Assembly: GCA_021838945.1 (NCBI GenBank)
Contig: JAKCCH010000004.1
Location: forward strand, 1-63,363
Origin: Actinomycetes bacterium
Lineage (GTDB): Bacteria > Actinomycetota > Acidimicrobiia > Acidimicrobiales > Bog-793
Reading direction: 5' to 3'
Length of the DNA stretch: 63,363 nt
Made by a program: the position numbers and the translations under genes. How positions within the stretch are numbered: the first letter of the stretch is position 1; every line of letters starts with the position of its first letter. Below are positions 9,615 through 18,201 of this stretch, piece by piece. The notes under the pieces are model-generated. The model was not told the DNA's origin, ran no database searches, and saw only the letters and a list, made by a program, of their open reading frames with translations.

Positions 9615-10355
9615 TCAACGGACCCTATCGAGGTCCTCTCCGAGCGACTCGCGATCGCACAGCCAGGTCACGCGTTCCGCCGTCACCCGTGCTGCGGGGA
9701 GCGGGTCGCCCTCGAGGATGCGATGGAGCGCCTCGTGCTTGGCCTTCCCGCTCACGGTGAACACGGCGTGGCGGCAGCGCGAGATGGCGGCGAAGGTGAA
9801 CGTGAGCCGCTCGTGCTCGTTCCGCCCGGTCGGGTCGATGCTGCGCACGACGAGCCGATCTGCCGGAGCATCGAGCGCCGGGGAGCCGGGGAAGAGCGAC
9901 GCCGTGTGGCCATCGGGCCCGAGACCGAGATGGACGAGGTCGACCGGGAGGCGGCTCGCCACGAGGGCCTCATAGTCGGGTCCGCGCTCGCAGTCCATCG
10001 GGTGGAAGCCACCCACGGGCACCCGCTCGGTCAGCACCTGCCTGATCATGTTCTGGTTGGCGTCAGGGTCGTCCGGCGGGACGCACCGCTCGTCACCGAG
10101 CAGGCACTCGATGTTCTCCCAGGCGATGCCCCCGGTGCGAGCCAGGCGTTCGTAGCAGAGGCGGGCCGTGTCACCTCCCGACAGTGCCAGGGTCACCCGG
10201 CGGGCGGGCGCGGAGCGGGATGTCTCGAGGACGAGGTCCGCGAAGGCGGCGTGCACGTCGTCGACGACGAGGAGCTCTCCGTTCGGGACGTTCACGGCGC
10301 GGCCGGCGGCGTGCTCACGGGCCGGGATGAGGCTCCACGGGAGCACCCGTCTCAT
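9615..10355 (-). CDS. pgl: 6-phosphogluconolactonase
   Basis: A ~246-aa DevB/SOL family enzyme hydrolysing 6-phosphogluconolactone in the oxidative pentose phosphate pathway. Family blocks are LALSGGDTARLCYERL, LLGDERCVPPDD and LGLGPDGHTASLFPG (phosphate and active-site loops). The ATG at 10355 overlaps gnd by 41 nt. An in-frame GTG at 10295 would remove the overlap and begin nearer to the usual start of the family, so the true N-terminus is uncertain. The gene sits between gnd and glgE. The glucose-6-phosphate dehydrogenase that would make its substrate is not in this window. Confidence 0.9.
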   Translation of the reverse strand: MRRVLPWSLIPAREHAAGRAVNVPNGELLVVDDVHAAFADLVLETSRSAPARRVTLALSGGDTARLCYERLARTGGIAWENIECLLGDERCVPPDDPDANQNMIRQVLTERVPVGGFHPMDCERGPDYEALVASRLPVDLVHLGLGPDGHTASLFPGSPALDAPADRLVVRSIDPTGRNEHERLTFTFAAISRCRHAVFTVSGKAKHEALHRILEGDPLPAARVTAERVTWLCDRESLGEDLDRVR

Positions 10356-11250
10356 CGGTCTTCACAGCGTGGCCGCCGAACTGGTTGCGCAGCGCAGCGA
10401 CGAGCCGGTCGGCGAAGGACGCGTCCTGCTGGCTCTCGAAGCGGCGGTAGAGGGAGGCGGCGATGACGTACGCGGGCACCCCGCGATCGACCGCCTCGTT
10501 GACCGTCCAACGTCCCTCACCCGAGTCGACGACGTAGGGCTCGACCTGTTCGAAACCCGAGCCGGGGGAGAGCGCCCGCTCGGTCAGCTCGAGGAGCCAG
10601 GACCGCACGACCGAGCCGTAACGCCAGATCGACGCGATCTCGTGCAGGTCGAGGTCGAACTCGCTTGCGGCCGACATGATCTCGAACCCCTCGGCGTAGG
10701 CCTCCATGAGGCCGTACTCGATGCCGTTGTGCACCATCTTCACGAAGTGCCCGGCACCGGCGGGGCCGACGTGGGCGTAGCCGCCGTCGGGTGCGAGCGC
10801 GAGGAAGATCGGCTCGGCTATCGAGACGGCCTCCTTCGACCCGCCCACCATGAGGCAGTAGCCGTTGGCGAGGCCCCAGATGCCACCGGAGGTTCCAGCG
10901 TCGACGAAGTGGATGCCGCGCTTCGCGAGGCTCGCCTCCATCGGCTTGGAGTCCTTGTAGTTCGAGTTGCCGCCGTCGATGACGACGTCCCCTTCGCTCA
11001 TGAGCTCGCCGAGCCGGTCCACGGTCTTCGTCGTCGCCTCGCCGGCGGGGACCATCACCCACGCGACCCGGGGAGCTTCGAGCTGCCCGACGAGCGACTC
11101 GAGCGTGTCGGCCGTCGCGGCGCCGTACTTCGCCACGGCCTCGCGCGCCTCGGCGCCGAGGTCGAAGCCGACCACCTCGTGCCCCTTCTCGATGAGGCGG
11201 CGCGTCATGTTCGCGCCCATCTTGCCGAGCCCGATCATCCCAGTCCGCAT
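10315..11250 (-). CDS. gnd: 6-phosphogluconate dehydrogenase, short NAD-type
   Basis: A 311-aa decarboxylating dehydrogenase converting 6-phosphogluconate to ribulose-5-phosphate. The N-terminal MIGLGKMGANM is the dinucleotide-binding glycine motif. The second strand ends in GFD: an acidic residue there usually favours NAD over NADP, whereas NADP enzymes carry Asn-Arg-Thr. IDGGNSNYKDS and DAGTSGGIWG are substrate-binding signatures. The length matches the short GntZ/YqeC-like class rather than the ~470-aa form. It lies downstream of pgi and its start is near a 14-bp tandem repeat. Confidence 0.92.
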   Translation of the reverse strand: MRTGMIGLGKMGANMTRRLIEKGHEVVGFDLGAEAREAVAKYGAATADTLESLVGQLEAPRVAWVMVPAGEATTKTVDRLGELMSEGDVVIDGGNSNYKDSKPMEASLAKRGIHFVDAGTSGGIWGLANGYCLMVGGSKEAVSIAEPIFLALAPDGGYAHVGPAGAGHFVKMVHNGIEYGLMEAYAEGFEIMSAASEFDLDLHEIASIWRYGSVVRSWLLELTERALSPGSGFEQVEPYVVDSGEGRWTVNEAVDRGVPAYVIAASLYRRFESQQDASFADRLVAALRNQFGGHAVKTDETGAPVEPHPGP

Positions 11251-11274
11251 GGACCCTCCTTCTGTCGAGGCGAA

Positions 11275-11328
11275 TGCTGTGAAACGACTGCTGTGAAACG
11301 ACTGCTGTCAAACGACTGCTGTCAAAGG
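11275..11328. repeat. 14-bp tandem repeat at the pgi/gnd junction
   Basis: Almost four head-to-tail copies of a 14-bp unit (TGCTGTGAAACGAC, the later copies with TGTC in place of TGTG) fill the 71-bp space between the gnd start and the pgi stop. The last copy enters the pgi C-terminal codons (stop at 11322-11324). Unit length is constant and differences are single bases. It may be a slippage-prone spacer, or the tail of pgi may once have extended further. Confidence 0.9.
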
Positions 11329-12695
11329 ATCGCCGCCAGGTCAGTCGTCTCGACGCGGAGCACGCGGCGTTCGTGTGCGACGAGGCTCTCGTGGTCACCG
11401 ATCGCCTGTGCGGCGATGAGGGTCCCGAAGTCGTAGCCCTTGTCCGGGATCGCCAGCTCGGCGGTGGGCGAGGGCGGGACGACCTGCACGGCGAGCACGG
11501 TGTTCGGTCCGCCCTTGTGCAGCTGGCCAGTCGAGTGGAGAAAGCGCGGTCCGTAGCCGGCCGTGACGGCCATGCCGTCGTTGGCGTCCCTGACCCGGCG
11601 CCGGAGCGACTCGAGCGCGCCGTCCTGCCCGAAGGGCAGGTATGCCTGGAGTGAGACGTAGTCACCCGGGCGGCGGTTGGAGGCGATCCAGGAGAGCACG
11701 GCCTCCGGAGCGACGGACTCGATGGCGGGGAGGGGCAGCTCGGAGAGGACGCGGTTCGTGTTGGCCTTCGACTCGGCAACGTTCGGCTCGTCGAAGGGGT
11801 CGATCCGAAGGACGTGACCGGCCACGGCGATCGCGAGCTCGAAGCGGTAGAAGTGCTCCCCGAGCTCGTGCGCCGATCCGGGCGCCACCTCGATGACGTG
11901 GCGATCCTGGCCTGCCTCGTGCTCGGTCGTCGGAACCGGGACACAGCCTCGCCCGTGCTTCCCCGTCGACTCGGCGATGAGCTGCTCGATCCACAGCCCG
12001 AAGGATGAGAACGGCTCCGTGACGACGACGGTGGCCTTGTCGCGGCCCTCGAGCGCGGCGCGACCCATGGCATCGCCGAGCTCGACCGCCTCCGTCCAGT
12101 CCGCGTCGAGGGCGCGGCCGCACAGCTCGGCCACGTCGTAACCGGCGAGGGCGGCCGGCACGGTGCCGAAGTAGGACAGGACGGAGTACCGGCCGCCGAT
12201 GTCCGGCCGGTTCGCGAACACATGGCGGACGCCGATCTCGACGGCGAGCTTCTCGAGGGGGGTCCCCGGGTCGGTGATCACGGCATAGCGCGACGGGTCC
12301 TTCACACGAGAGCGGGCATGGTCGAACAGCACGTTCGGTTCGAGGGTCGTCCCGGACTTCGAGGAGACGAGGATGAAGGCATCCTCGAGCGGGAGATCGG
12401 AGACCGTCTTCGGGTCGGTCGTGTCGCACACGACGAACCGCCGTCCGGACCACTCGCCGAGGGCGTCGCGCACGGCGGCCAGCACGGCCGGCCCGAGTGA
12501 GGATCCCCCCATCCCGAGCAGTACGACGGTGTCCTGATCGATGGAGTCGGCAAAGGAGCGCAGCCGCCGCGCGTCCCGCTCGATCTCCCGGGGGACGCCG
12601 ATCCACCCGAGGCGGTCCGCCGACACGTTCGGCTCGGGCCAGAGCGAAGCATCGCCCTCCCGGAGGCGGCTGACGAGCTCGTCGGTGCCGGCCAT
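11322..12695 (-). CDS. pgi: Glucose-6-phosphate isomerase
   Basis: A 457-aa SIS-fold isomerase linking glucose-6-phosphate and fructose-6-phosphate. Visible blocks are LLGMGGSSLGP and SSKSGTTLEP (phosphate binding), TEHEAGQDRHVIEV in the middle and LHKGGPNTV near the C-terminus. It resembles the pgi half of actinobacterial tal-pgi bifunctional proteins, but here it is a separate cistron: the ATG at 12695 overlaps the tal TGA by one base. The upstream open frame continues through tal but is an out-of-frame artefact. The 3' end runs into a tandem repeat. Confidence 0.93.
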   Translation of the reverse strand: MAGTDELVSRLREGDASLWPEPNVSADRLGWIGVPREIERDARRLRSFADSIDQDTVVLLGMGGSSLGPAVLAAVRDALGEWSGRRFVVCDTTDPKTVSDLPLEDAFILVSSKSGTTLEPNVLFDHARSRVKDPSRYAVITDPGTPLEKLAVEIGVRHVFANRPDIGGRYSVLSYFGTVPAALAGYDVAELCGRALDADWTEAVELGDAMGRAALEGRDKATVVVTEPFSSFGLWIEQLIAESTGKHGRGCVPVPTTEHEAGQDRHVIEVAPGSAHELGEHFYRFELAIAVAGHVLRIDPFDEPNVAESKANTNRVLSELPLPAIESVAPEAVLSWIASNRRPGDYVSLQAYLPFGQDGALESLRRRVRDANDGMAVTAGYGPRFLHSTGQLHKGGPNTVLAVQVVPPSPTAELAIPDKGYDFGTLIAAQAIGDHESLVAHERRVLRVETTDLAAIL

Positions 12696-13822
12696 CAGTC
12701 CTGCCCGAGCTGGACGGCCTTGTTGCCGAGGCGCTCGGCGACCTCGTCGAAGGACTTCTCGAACGCGGTCACGCCCTCGTCCTCGAGCGTGCGTGCGACG
12801 TCGGCGAGGTCGACCCCGACTTGGCTCAGCTCGTCGAGCACCGTTCTCGCGTGGTCGAAGTCGTCGATGCTGCGGGCGACGGCGCCGTGGTCGACGAAGG
12901 CCTCGAGGGTCTGCTCGGGCATCGTGTTCACCGTGTTCGGGCCGATGAGGGTGTCCACGTACAACAGGTCCGGGTACGCGGGGTTCTTCGTGGAGGTGGA
13001 CGCCCAGAGCGGCCGCTGCACCTTCGCGCCGGCTTCGGCGAGCCGGTCCCAGCGAGGACCGCTGAACGTGCCCGTGAAGTGTTCGTAGGCAAGGCGAGCC
13101 TGGGCCACGGCCGCCTTCCCGAGCAGCCTGTGAGCCTCCGCCTCCCTCGACGTGCCCGGGTGCTCGCCGATGATCGCCTGCAGGCGGCGGTCCGTCTCGG
13201 TGTCGACCCGGCTCACGAAGAACGACGCGACCGAGGAGACCGGAGCGGGGTCGCCTCCATTCCGGACCAGCTCCTCGAGGCCGCTCAGGTATGCCTCCAT
13301 CACCTCGCCGTAGCGCTCGAGGGAGAAGATGAGGGTCACGTTGATGTTGCGGCCCTCGGCGATCATCCGGCGGATCGCAGGGATGCCGGCCTCCGTCGCC
13401 GGGATCTTCACGAGGACGTTCGGCTCGGCGATCCGCTCGTGCAGGCCCCTGGCGGCTTCGACGGTGCCCTCGGTGTCGCGTGCGAGGCTCGGCGCGACCT
13501 CGATGGAGACGAAGCCGTCCGTACCACCGCTCGAGTCGTAGACGGGCCGGAACGCTGCGAGCGCGTCCTCGACGTCTTTCACGACGAGGTCCCAGTAGGA
13601 GTCGAGGACGTTGCCGTGACGACGGTAGGACTCGGCGAACTGCTCGTCGTAGTCGTCGCCCTCCTCGATCGCCTTCGCCATGATCGTCGGGTTCGAGGTG
13701 AGCCCGCGGACACCGGACCCGATCAGCTCGCCGAGTCGCCCTCCTGTGATCCAGGACCGCTTGAGGTTGTCGATCCACGGGCTCTGCCCGCCCTGCTCGT
13801 ACAGCTCGACGAGAGAGCTCAT
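12695..13822 (-). CDS. tal: Transaldolase
   Basis: A 375-aa class I aldolase of the actinobacterial TalB-like subfamily (~370 aa). It transfers dihydroxyacetone units between sugar phosphates in the non-oxidative pentose phosphate pathway. Recognisable parts are GLTSNPTIMAKAI (N-terminal strand), VLVKIPATEAGIPAI with the Schiff-base Lys, NVTLIFSLERY, and ASTSTKNPAYPDLLYV. The ATG at 13822 forms an ATGA overlap with tkt. It is translationally coupled to pgi downstream. Confidence 0.95.
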   Translation of the reverse strand: MSSLVELYEQGGQSPWIDNLKRSWITGGRLGELIGSGVRGLTSNPTIMAKAIEEGDDYDEQFAESYRRHGNVLDSYWDLVVKDVEDALAAFRPVYDSSGGTDGFVSIEVAPSLARDTEGTVEAARGLHERIAEPNVLVKIPATEAGIPAIRRMIAEGRNINVTLIFSLERYGEVMEAYLSGLEELVRNGGDPAPVSSVASFFVSRVDTETDRRLQAIIGEHPGTSREAEAHRLLGKAAVAQARLAYEHFTGTFSGPRWDRLAEAGAKVQRPLWASTSTKNPAYPDLLYVDTLIGPNTVNTMPEQTLEAFVDHGAVARSIDDFDHARTVLDELSQVGVDLADVARTLEDEGVTAFEKSFDEVAERLGNKAVQLGQD

Positions 13823-15825
13823 CGCTGCTCCTTCCTGTTCGACAGCAGTGCTCTGGCCTGGGTGGCGACGTTCTCCGGCGTGAACCCGAACTCCTGCATG
13901 TTCCTCTCGCCCGGTGCCGAGGCGCCGAAGTGGTCGATCGTGACGGTCGCGTCGGCGTAGCGCGCCCAGCCGAACGATGACGCCGCCTCGACGGCGAGCG
14001 CCGGGACGCCCGGCGGCAGGACGAGAGCCCGGTACTCCGCCTCCTGTGCCTCGAACAGGTCGAAGGACGGGAGGGAGACGACGCGGGCCGACACGCCGCC
14101 GCCTGCCAACGACGAAGCGGCTGCGACACAGTGCTGCACCTCGCTGCCTGTACCGACCAGCACGATCTCGGGCTCGTCGCCGGGCTCGTCGACGAGCACG
14201 TAGCCGCCGCGCGCGACGCCGTCGCCGGCTCGCTCGGCCGTGCCTTCGAGGACCGGTACGTCTTGGCGCGTCAGCACGAGAGCCGTGAGCCCGTCCCCGT
14301 CGACGGCGACGCGCCAAGCGGCCGCGCACTCGTTCCCGTCTGCCGGCCGGATGACGCGCAGGTCGGGCATGGCGCGAAGGGAGGCAAGCTGCTCGATCGG
14401 CTGGTGGGTCGGACCGTCCTCGCCGAGGCCGACCGAGTCGTGCGTGAAGAACAGCACCGCATGCGCCTTCGACATCGCGCCGATGCGGATGGCAGGTCGG
14501 CAGTAGTCGCTGAAGGCGAAGAAGGTGCCGCCGACGGGCAGCACCCCGTTGTGGAGCGCCATGCCGTTCAGCGCGCTCGCCATCCCGAACTCGCGGATGC
14601 CGTAGTGGAGCTGCCGCCCTCCCGGGTTGCCCTTCGACATCGCGTCGTCGAGGTCGAGCTTCGTGCCCGTGTTCCCGGTGAGGTCTGCCGCGCCGACGAC
14701 GAGCCCGGGGATCCCTGGCGCGGTCTTCACGAGGACCTCGTTCACGGCCTTCCGGGTGGCGATCCGGCTGCCGGCCTCGAACGCGGGCAACGCCCCCTCC
14801 CAGCCCTTGCGACCCCTTCCCGCGAGGCATGCCTCGAGATCGGCGCGCTCGTCGTCGGCGAGCACGTCGCGGCGCTTCAGCCATGCTTCACGCGCTGGCA
14901 GCCCGCGCCGACCGGCGGCGCGGTAGTACTCGAGGACGTCGCCTGGAACGAAGAACTCCTCGTCCACCGGGAGGCCGAGCAGTTGCTTCGTGAGCCGGAT
15001 CTCGTCTTCGCCGAGGGGCTCGCCGTGGGCCTCCTTCGTGTCCGTGCGGTGCGGCGAAGGCCACCCGATGTGGCTGCGCAGGATGACGAGGGAGGGTCGC
15101 TCCGCCTCCGCCATCGCATCGCGCAGGCCGCGCTCGAGCGCGCGAAGGTCGTTCGCGACGTCGCCGAGGCGGATGACCTGCCAGCCGTAAGCCTCGAAGC
15201 GCTTCGCGACGTCGTCGTTGTAGGCGAGCTCGGTCGGGCCGTCGATCGTGATGTGGTTGTCGTCGTAGGTGAACACGAGGCGCCCGAGACCGAGATGACC
15301 GGCGAGAGAAGCCGCTTCGTGGCTGACCCCCTCCATCAGGTCGCCGTCACCACAGATGCCGAAGATGTGATGGTCGCAGATCCCGGGGCCGAAACGGTGC
15401 CGCACCACCTGCTCTGCCATCGCGAGCCCGATCGACTGCGCGAGGCCCTGGCCGAGCGGACCGGTGGTCACCTCGATCCCGGGTAGGTGATGGACTTCAG
15501 GGTGGCCAGGAGTGCGCGAGCCGAACTGGCGGAACTGGCGGAGGTCCTCGAGCTCGAGACCGAAGCCGGTCAGGTAGAGCATCGAGTACTGGAGGATCGA
15601 GGCGTGGCCGTTCGACAGGACGAAACGGTCCCGGTCGAACCAGGCCGGCTCCGAGGCGTCATAGGTCATGATCCTCGTGAAGAGGACATGTGCCAGTGGC
15701 GCGAGCGCCATCGCCGTGCCCGGGTGACCGGAGTCGGCACGTTGCGGCGCGTCCATGGCGAGGCCGCGTATGACGTTGATCGCGCGCTGCTCGAGGTCGG
15801 TGGCGTCAGTGGCGAATTCGGTCAC
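13819..15825 (-). CDS. tkt: Transketolase
   Basis: A 668-aa thiamine-diphosphate enzyme exchanging two-carbon units between ketoses and aldoses. Motifs: SGHPGTAMALAPL and GPLGQGLAQSIG near the N-terminus, GDGDLMEGVSHEA (ThDP/Mg site), and HDSVGLGEDGPTHQPIEQL in the pyrimidine-binding domain. It is the first gene of the nine-gene operon. The GTG start at 15825 is preceded by a TANNNT box ending six bases upstream and no ribosome site, so the transcript is probably leaderless. Confidence 0.96.
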   Translation of the reverse strand: MTEFATDATDLEQRAINVIRGLAMDAPQRADSGHPGTAMALAPLAHVLFTRIMTYDASEPAWFDRDRFVLSNGHASILQYSMLYLTGFGLELEDLRQFRQFGSRTPGHPEVHHLPGIEVTTGPLGQGLAQSIGLAMAEQVVRHRFGPGICDHHIFGICGDGDLMEGVSHEAASLAGHLGLGRLVFTYDDNHITIDGPTELAYNDDVAKRFEAYGWQVIRLGDVANDLRALERGLRDAMAEAERPSLVILRSHIGWPSPHRTDTKEAHGEPLGEDEIRLTKQLLGLPVDEEFFVPGDVLEYYRAAGRRGLPAREAWLKRRDVLADDERADLEACLAGRGRKGWEGALPAFEAGSRIATRKAVNEVLVKTAPGIPGLVVGAADLTGNTGTKLDLDDAMSKGNPGGRQLHYGIREFGMASALNGMALHNGVLPVGGTFFAFSDYCRPAIRIGAMSKAHAVLFFTHDSVGLGEDGPTHQPIEQLASLRAMPDLRVIRPADGNECAAAWRVAVDGDGLTALVLTRQDVPVLEGTAERAGDGVARGGYVLVDEPGDEPEIVLVGTGSEVQHCVAAASSLAGGGVSARVVSLPSFDLFEAQEAEYRALVLPPGVPALAVEAASSFGWARYADATVTIDHFGASAPGERNMQEFGFTPENVATQARALLSNRKEQR

Positions 15826-15831
15826 CGTCGC

Positions 15832-15837
15832 ATGCTA
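15832..15837 (-). promoter_or_regulatory. -10 box for the tkt-glgB operon
   Basis: Reading the minus strand, TAGCAT ends six bases before the tkt GTG. That spacing puts transcription initiation at or next to the start codon. No convincing -35 hexamer is seen at 16-19 bp upstream. This is inferred from sequence only. Confidence 0.5.
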
Positions 15838-15891
15838 AGGGGTGCCGCAGGTGCCGACCGCAGCAGGTGACCCGGTGCGTTCGTCACGCGC

Positions 15892-16746
15892 TCAGCGCAG
15901 TGCCGGCGCCGACTCCTGGTCCGTGCCCGCGGTCTGCTCGCCGCCGCCCGATGCAAGAGTGGTTGCGAGCGGCCCCTCGGCTGCTGCCTCGCCGGCCGGT
16001 GCGCCGTCGGGGGTGCGCGGTCGGGCGAGCCGGACGTCGCTCAGGCGGACTGTCGCCTGCTTGGTGCGAACGAGCGCCGAGATGATCCACCAGCCCGGGT
16101 CGATCTCGTGACGCCCGAGCGCCAGCCGGGCTGACGTGGGCGCGGCGTGGTGGTTGTTGTGGAGGCCCTCTCCCGCGGTGAGCCACGCGAGCCACTGGTT
16201 GTTCCGGGCCGTGTTGTCGTAGGTCTTCTTGCCGTAGTAGTGACCGACCGCGTTCACCGCCGCGTTCAGCGAGAGGTAGATGACCACGTGGAAGCCGGCC
16301 GCCATGAGGCCCACCTGCCAGCCGAAGGCGAGGCACAGGATTGCGACGCCGATCCCGAGACCGATGAAGGCGTGGTCGTAGAGGACGCGGTCGAGGCGGT
16401 CGGGAGGGAGGTCTCTCGCGTACTTCCGGGTGTTCTCACCGTCGCGGGCGACCTTGCGGTAGAGGAAGACGTTCCCGAGCTGCACCTTCCAGAAGCCGAG
16501 GAGGAGCGGCGAATGCGGGTCGCCCTCGACGTCGGTGAACGCATGGTGCTTGCGGTGCACGGCCACCCACTGGCGCGGGCGGATCCCGGTCGTGATCCAG
16601 GTGACGAACCGGAAGACCTGTCGCACTCCCGGCGACAGCGTCAGTGCTCTGTGCGAGAGGGCACGGTGCAGGAAGATCGTCGTGCAGACGATCCCGAGCT
16701 GCGAGATGACGAAGCCGATGACGAGCGCGAGGAGTACTGGAGGCAC
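15892..16746 (-). CDS. Membrane acyl-CoA/fatty-acid desaturase (delta-9 type)
   Basis: A 284-aa di-iron membrane desaturase that introduces a double bond into saturated acyl chains and so tunes membrane fluidity. The three histidine boxes are clear: HRALSH, HRKHH and GLHNNHH. About four hydrophobic segments surround them (for example residues 1-25 and around 130-165). The GTG start at 16746 lies just after a TAGTGT box, consistent with a leaderless transcript. The divergent tetR gene and the shared palindrome suggest lipid-responsive repression. Electron donors could include the ferredoxin at 19722, but this is speculative. Confidence 0.93.
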   Translation of the reverse strand: MPPVLLALVIGFVISQLGIVCTTIFLHRALSHRALTLSPGVRQVFRFVTWITTGIRPRQWVAVHRKHHAFTDVEGDPHSPLLLGFWKVQLGNVFLYRKVARDGENTRKYARDLPPDRLDRVLYDHAFIGLGIGVAILCLAFGWQVGLMAAGFHVVIYLSLNAAVNAVGHYYGKKTYDNTARNNQWLAWLTAGEGLHNNHHAAPTSARLALGRHEIDPGWWIISALVRTKQATVRLSDVRLARPRTPDGAPAGEAAAEGPLATTLASGGGEQTAGTDQESAPALR

Positions 16747-16763
16747 CCCTGCACACTAACACT

Positions 16764-16785
16764 GCCTACCTGCTGGTCGGTAGGC
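16764..16785. promoter_or_regulatory. Palindromic TetR-type operator in the desaturase/tetR divergent promoter
   Basis: GCCTACC and GGTAGGC form perfect 7-bp arms around an 8-bp centre. The right half GGTCGGTAG resembles half-sites of several TetR-family operators. It lies 18 bp from the desaturase GTG and 29 bp from the tetR GTG, between the two -10 boxes, so one bound dimer could repress both genes. Confidence 0.65.
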
Positions 16786-16813
16786 TGCGAGATCCCTGCA
16801 CTACGCTTGCTCG

Positions 16814-17425
16814 GTGAGCTCGACACCATCCGGTCTCGCCACGCGCGAGCTGATCTTGCGTTCGGCGTTGCACTGCTTCGCCGAGCGTGGCTACGACGGG
16901 ACCTCACTGAACGACATCGCCGGCGTGGTGGGGATCAGGCGCCAGAGCCTGCTGCACCACTTCCCCTCGAAAGAGGCGCTCTACCGCCAGGTGCTCGAGC
17001 AGTCCTTCGCCGACTGGATGGCGCGGGTCAACGGGGCGATCGACAAGCCGCGGGACGGCTGGGAGCAGGTCGACCGGGTGTTGACATCCGGGTTCCGCTT
17101 CTTCGCGGAGAGCCCGGATTTCGTGCGGCTCGTGCGACAGGAGTCCCTCGCGGGTGGCGGGCGCCTCGCGCACGAGCTCGGAGAGGCCGTGCGCCCGATG
17201 ATGAAGCGCGCCGTCGAGTTCTTCGAGCGCCAGATGGAGCTCGGGCGGTTCCGGCGCCACGACCCGGAGCAGCTGCTCCTCACCGGCTACGCCGCGCTCG
17301 CGACGTGGTTCAGCGATGTGCCGTTCCTCGAGGCCGTGCTCGGGCGGGACCCGCACGCCGAGGACGAGCTCGCGAGGCGCCTCGAGCACCTACGGACCTT
17401 CTTCAGGGCGGCGCTCGAACCGTGA
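16814..17425 (+). CDS. TetR/AcrR family transcriptional regulator
   Basis: A 203-aa repressor-type protein. The N-terminal helix-turn-helix spans about residues 10-56 ([42 protein letters not shown]). The C-terminal all-helical ligand domain is typical in size. GTG start at 16814 with a TACGCT box six bases upstream. It is divergent from the desaturase and four bases from a PaaI-type thioesterase, so the ligand could be an acyl-CoA or fatty acid. Autoregulation through the intergenic palindrome is inferred. Confidence 0.9.
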   Translation: MSSTPSGLATRELILRSALHCFAERGYDGTSLNDIAGVVGIRRQSLLHHFPSKEALYRQVLEQSFADWMARVNGAIDKPRDGWEQVDRVLTSGFRFFAESPDFVRLVRQESLAGGGRLAHELGEAVRPMMKRAVEFFERQMELGRFRRHDPEQLLLTGYAALATWFSDVPFLEAVLGRDPHAEDELARRLEHLRTFFRAALEP

Positions 17426-17429
17426 GTCG

Positions 17430-17852
17430 ATGAGCCCGCTCCAGGTCCCGCCGAATTGCGACCTCACGCTCGGCATGGTGTGCCTCGACAAGTCGGAGCC
17501 GGGGCGGACGGTGTGGTCGATGCGCGCCGACGAGCGTTTCGCCAACACGGCTGGGATCCTGCAGGGAGGGTTCCTCGGCGCCTTCGCCGACTCGGCGATG
17601 GGCGCGTCCGCCGTCACCTTTGCACGGCGAGCTGCCGGCGGGAGCGCCGAGAGCCGGAAGGTCCACGTGGCGAACGCAGAGATGAAGACGAGCTTCTTGC
17701 GCCCGGTCCCGGTGGGGAGCGATCTCACGTGCGAGGCCGTCGTCGTGTCGGGGGGCGAGCGGGTGGCCTTCTGCGAGGCGACGATCACGGACGAGCAAGG
17801 ACGACTCGTCGGCCGAGCGAGTTCGACATACGTGATCAGTCCCAGGCCGTAG
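17430..17852 (+). CDS. PaaI-type hotdog-fold acyl-CoA thioesterase
   Basis: A 140-aa single hotdog domain, the usual PaaI/YbgC-like length. The hallmark helix region is NTAGILQGGFLGAFADSAMG, where PaaI proteins typically have a G-G-hydrophobic-D/E pattern. MKTSFLRPVPVGSDLTCEA follows as the central strand pair. It probably hydrolyses acyl- or aryl-CoA thioesters in the cytoplasm. It follows tetR by four bases and may be co-regulated with the divergent desaturase. The substrate cannot be told from sequence. Confidence 0.8.
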   Translation: MSPLQVPPNCDLTLGMVCLDKSEPGRTVWSMRADERFANTAGILQGGFLGAFADSAMGASAVTFARRAAGGSAESRKVHVANAEMKTSFLRPVPVGSDLTCEAVVVSGGERVAFCEATITDEQGRLVGRASSTYVISPRP

Positions 17853-17871
17853 TTGGTAGGTTGTGCCGACG

Positions 17872-18201
17872 ATGCCACAGGCCAAGCAGAAGGCAGGCGA
17901 GACGAAGACCGAGGTCGCCGAGCTCGTTGCGCTGATCAAGGCGTACGTGTTGCAGGAGACGGTCGGCCCGCTGAAGGGGATCGGGCGCCAGCTCGCCTTC
18001 GGCTCGGCGGCAGCGTTCCTGTTCGGGCTCGCGGCGGTGCTGACGCTCGTCGCCGTCCTGCGGGCGCTCCAGACCGAGACGGGCCGCGTGTTCGCAGGCG
18101 AGTGGAGCTGGGTGCCCTACCTGCTCACGGTCGCTGCCGCCATGGTCTTGCTCGGGCTCGCAGCGGCCGTCGGGCTTCGCAAGCGATCGGAGGCGCCATG
18201 A
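17872..18201 (+). CDS. Small two-TM protein of the actinobacterial Holin-X/phage holin III-like family
   Basis: A 109-aa protein with an amphipathic N-terminal half (KTEVAELVALIKAYVLQETVG) and two hydrophobic helices at about residues 42-64 and 78-102, ending in a basic tail. This matches membrane proteins annotated as putative actinobacterial Holin-X; there is no sign of a phage context. ATG at 17872 with TAGGTT nine bases upstream suggests a leaderless mRNA; a GTG at 17863 is possible. It overlaps the next gene by ATGA. Function unknown, perhaps envelope-related. Confidence 0.65.
   Translation: MPQAKQKAGETKTEVAELVALIKAYVLQETVGPLKGIGRQLAFGSAAAFLFGLAAVLTLVAVLRALQTETGRVFAGEWSWVPYLLTVAAAMVLLGLAAAVGLRKRSEAP

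Noticed and set aside
12695..14884. 729-aa open frame read as a long N-terminal extension of transaldolase
   Set aside because: The upstream part is out of frame with tkt and Arg-rich; the ATG at 13822 coupled to tkt gives the normal family length.
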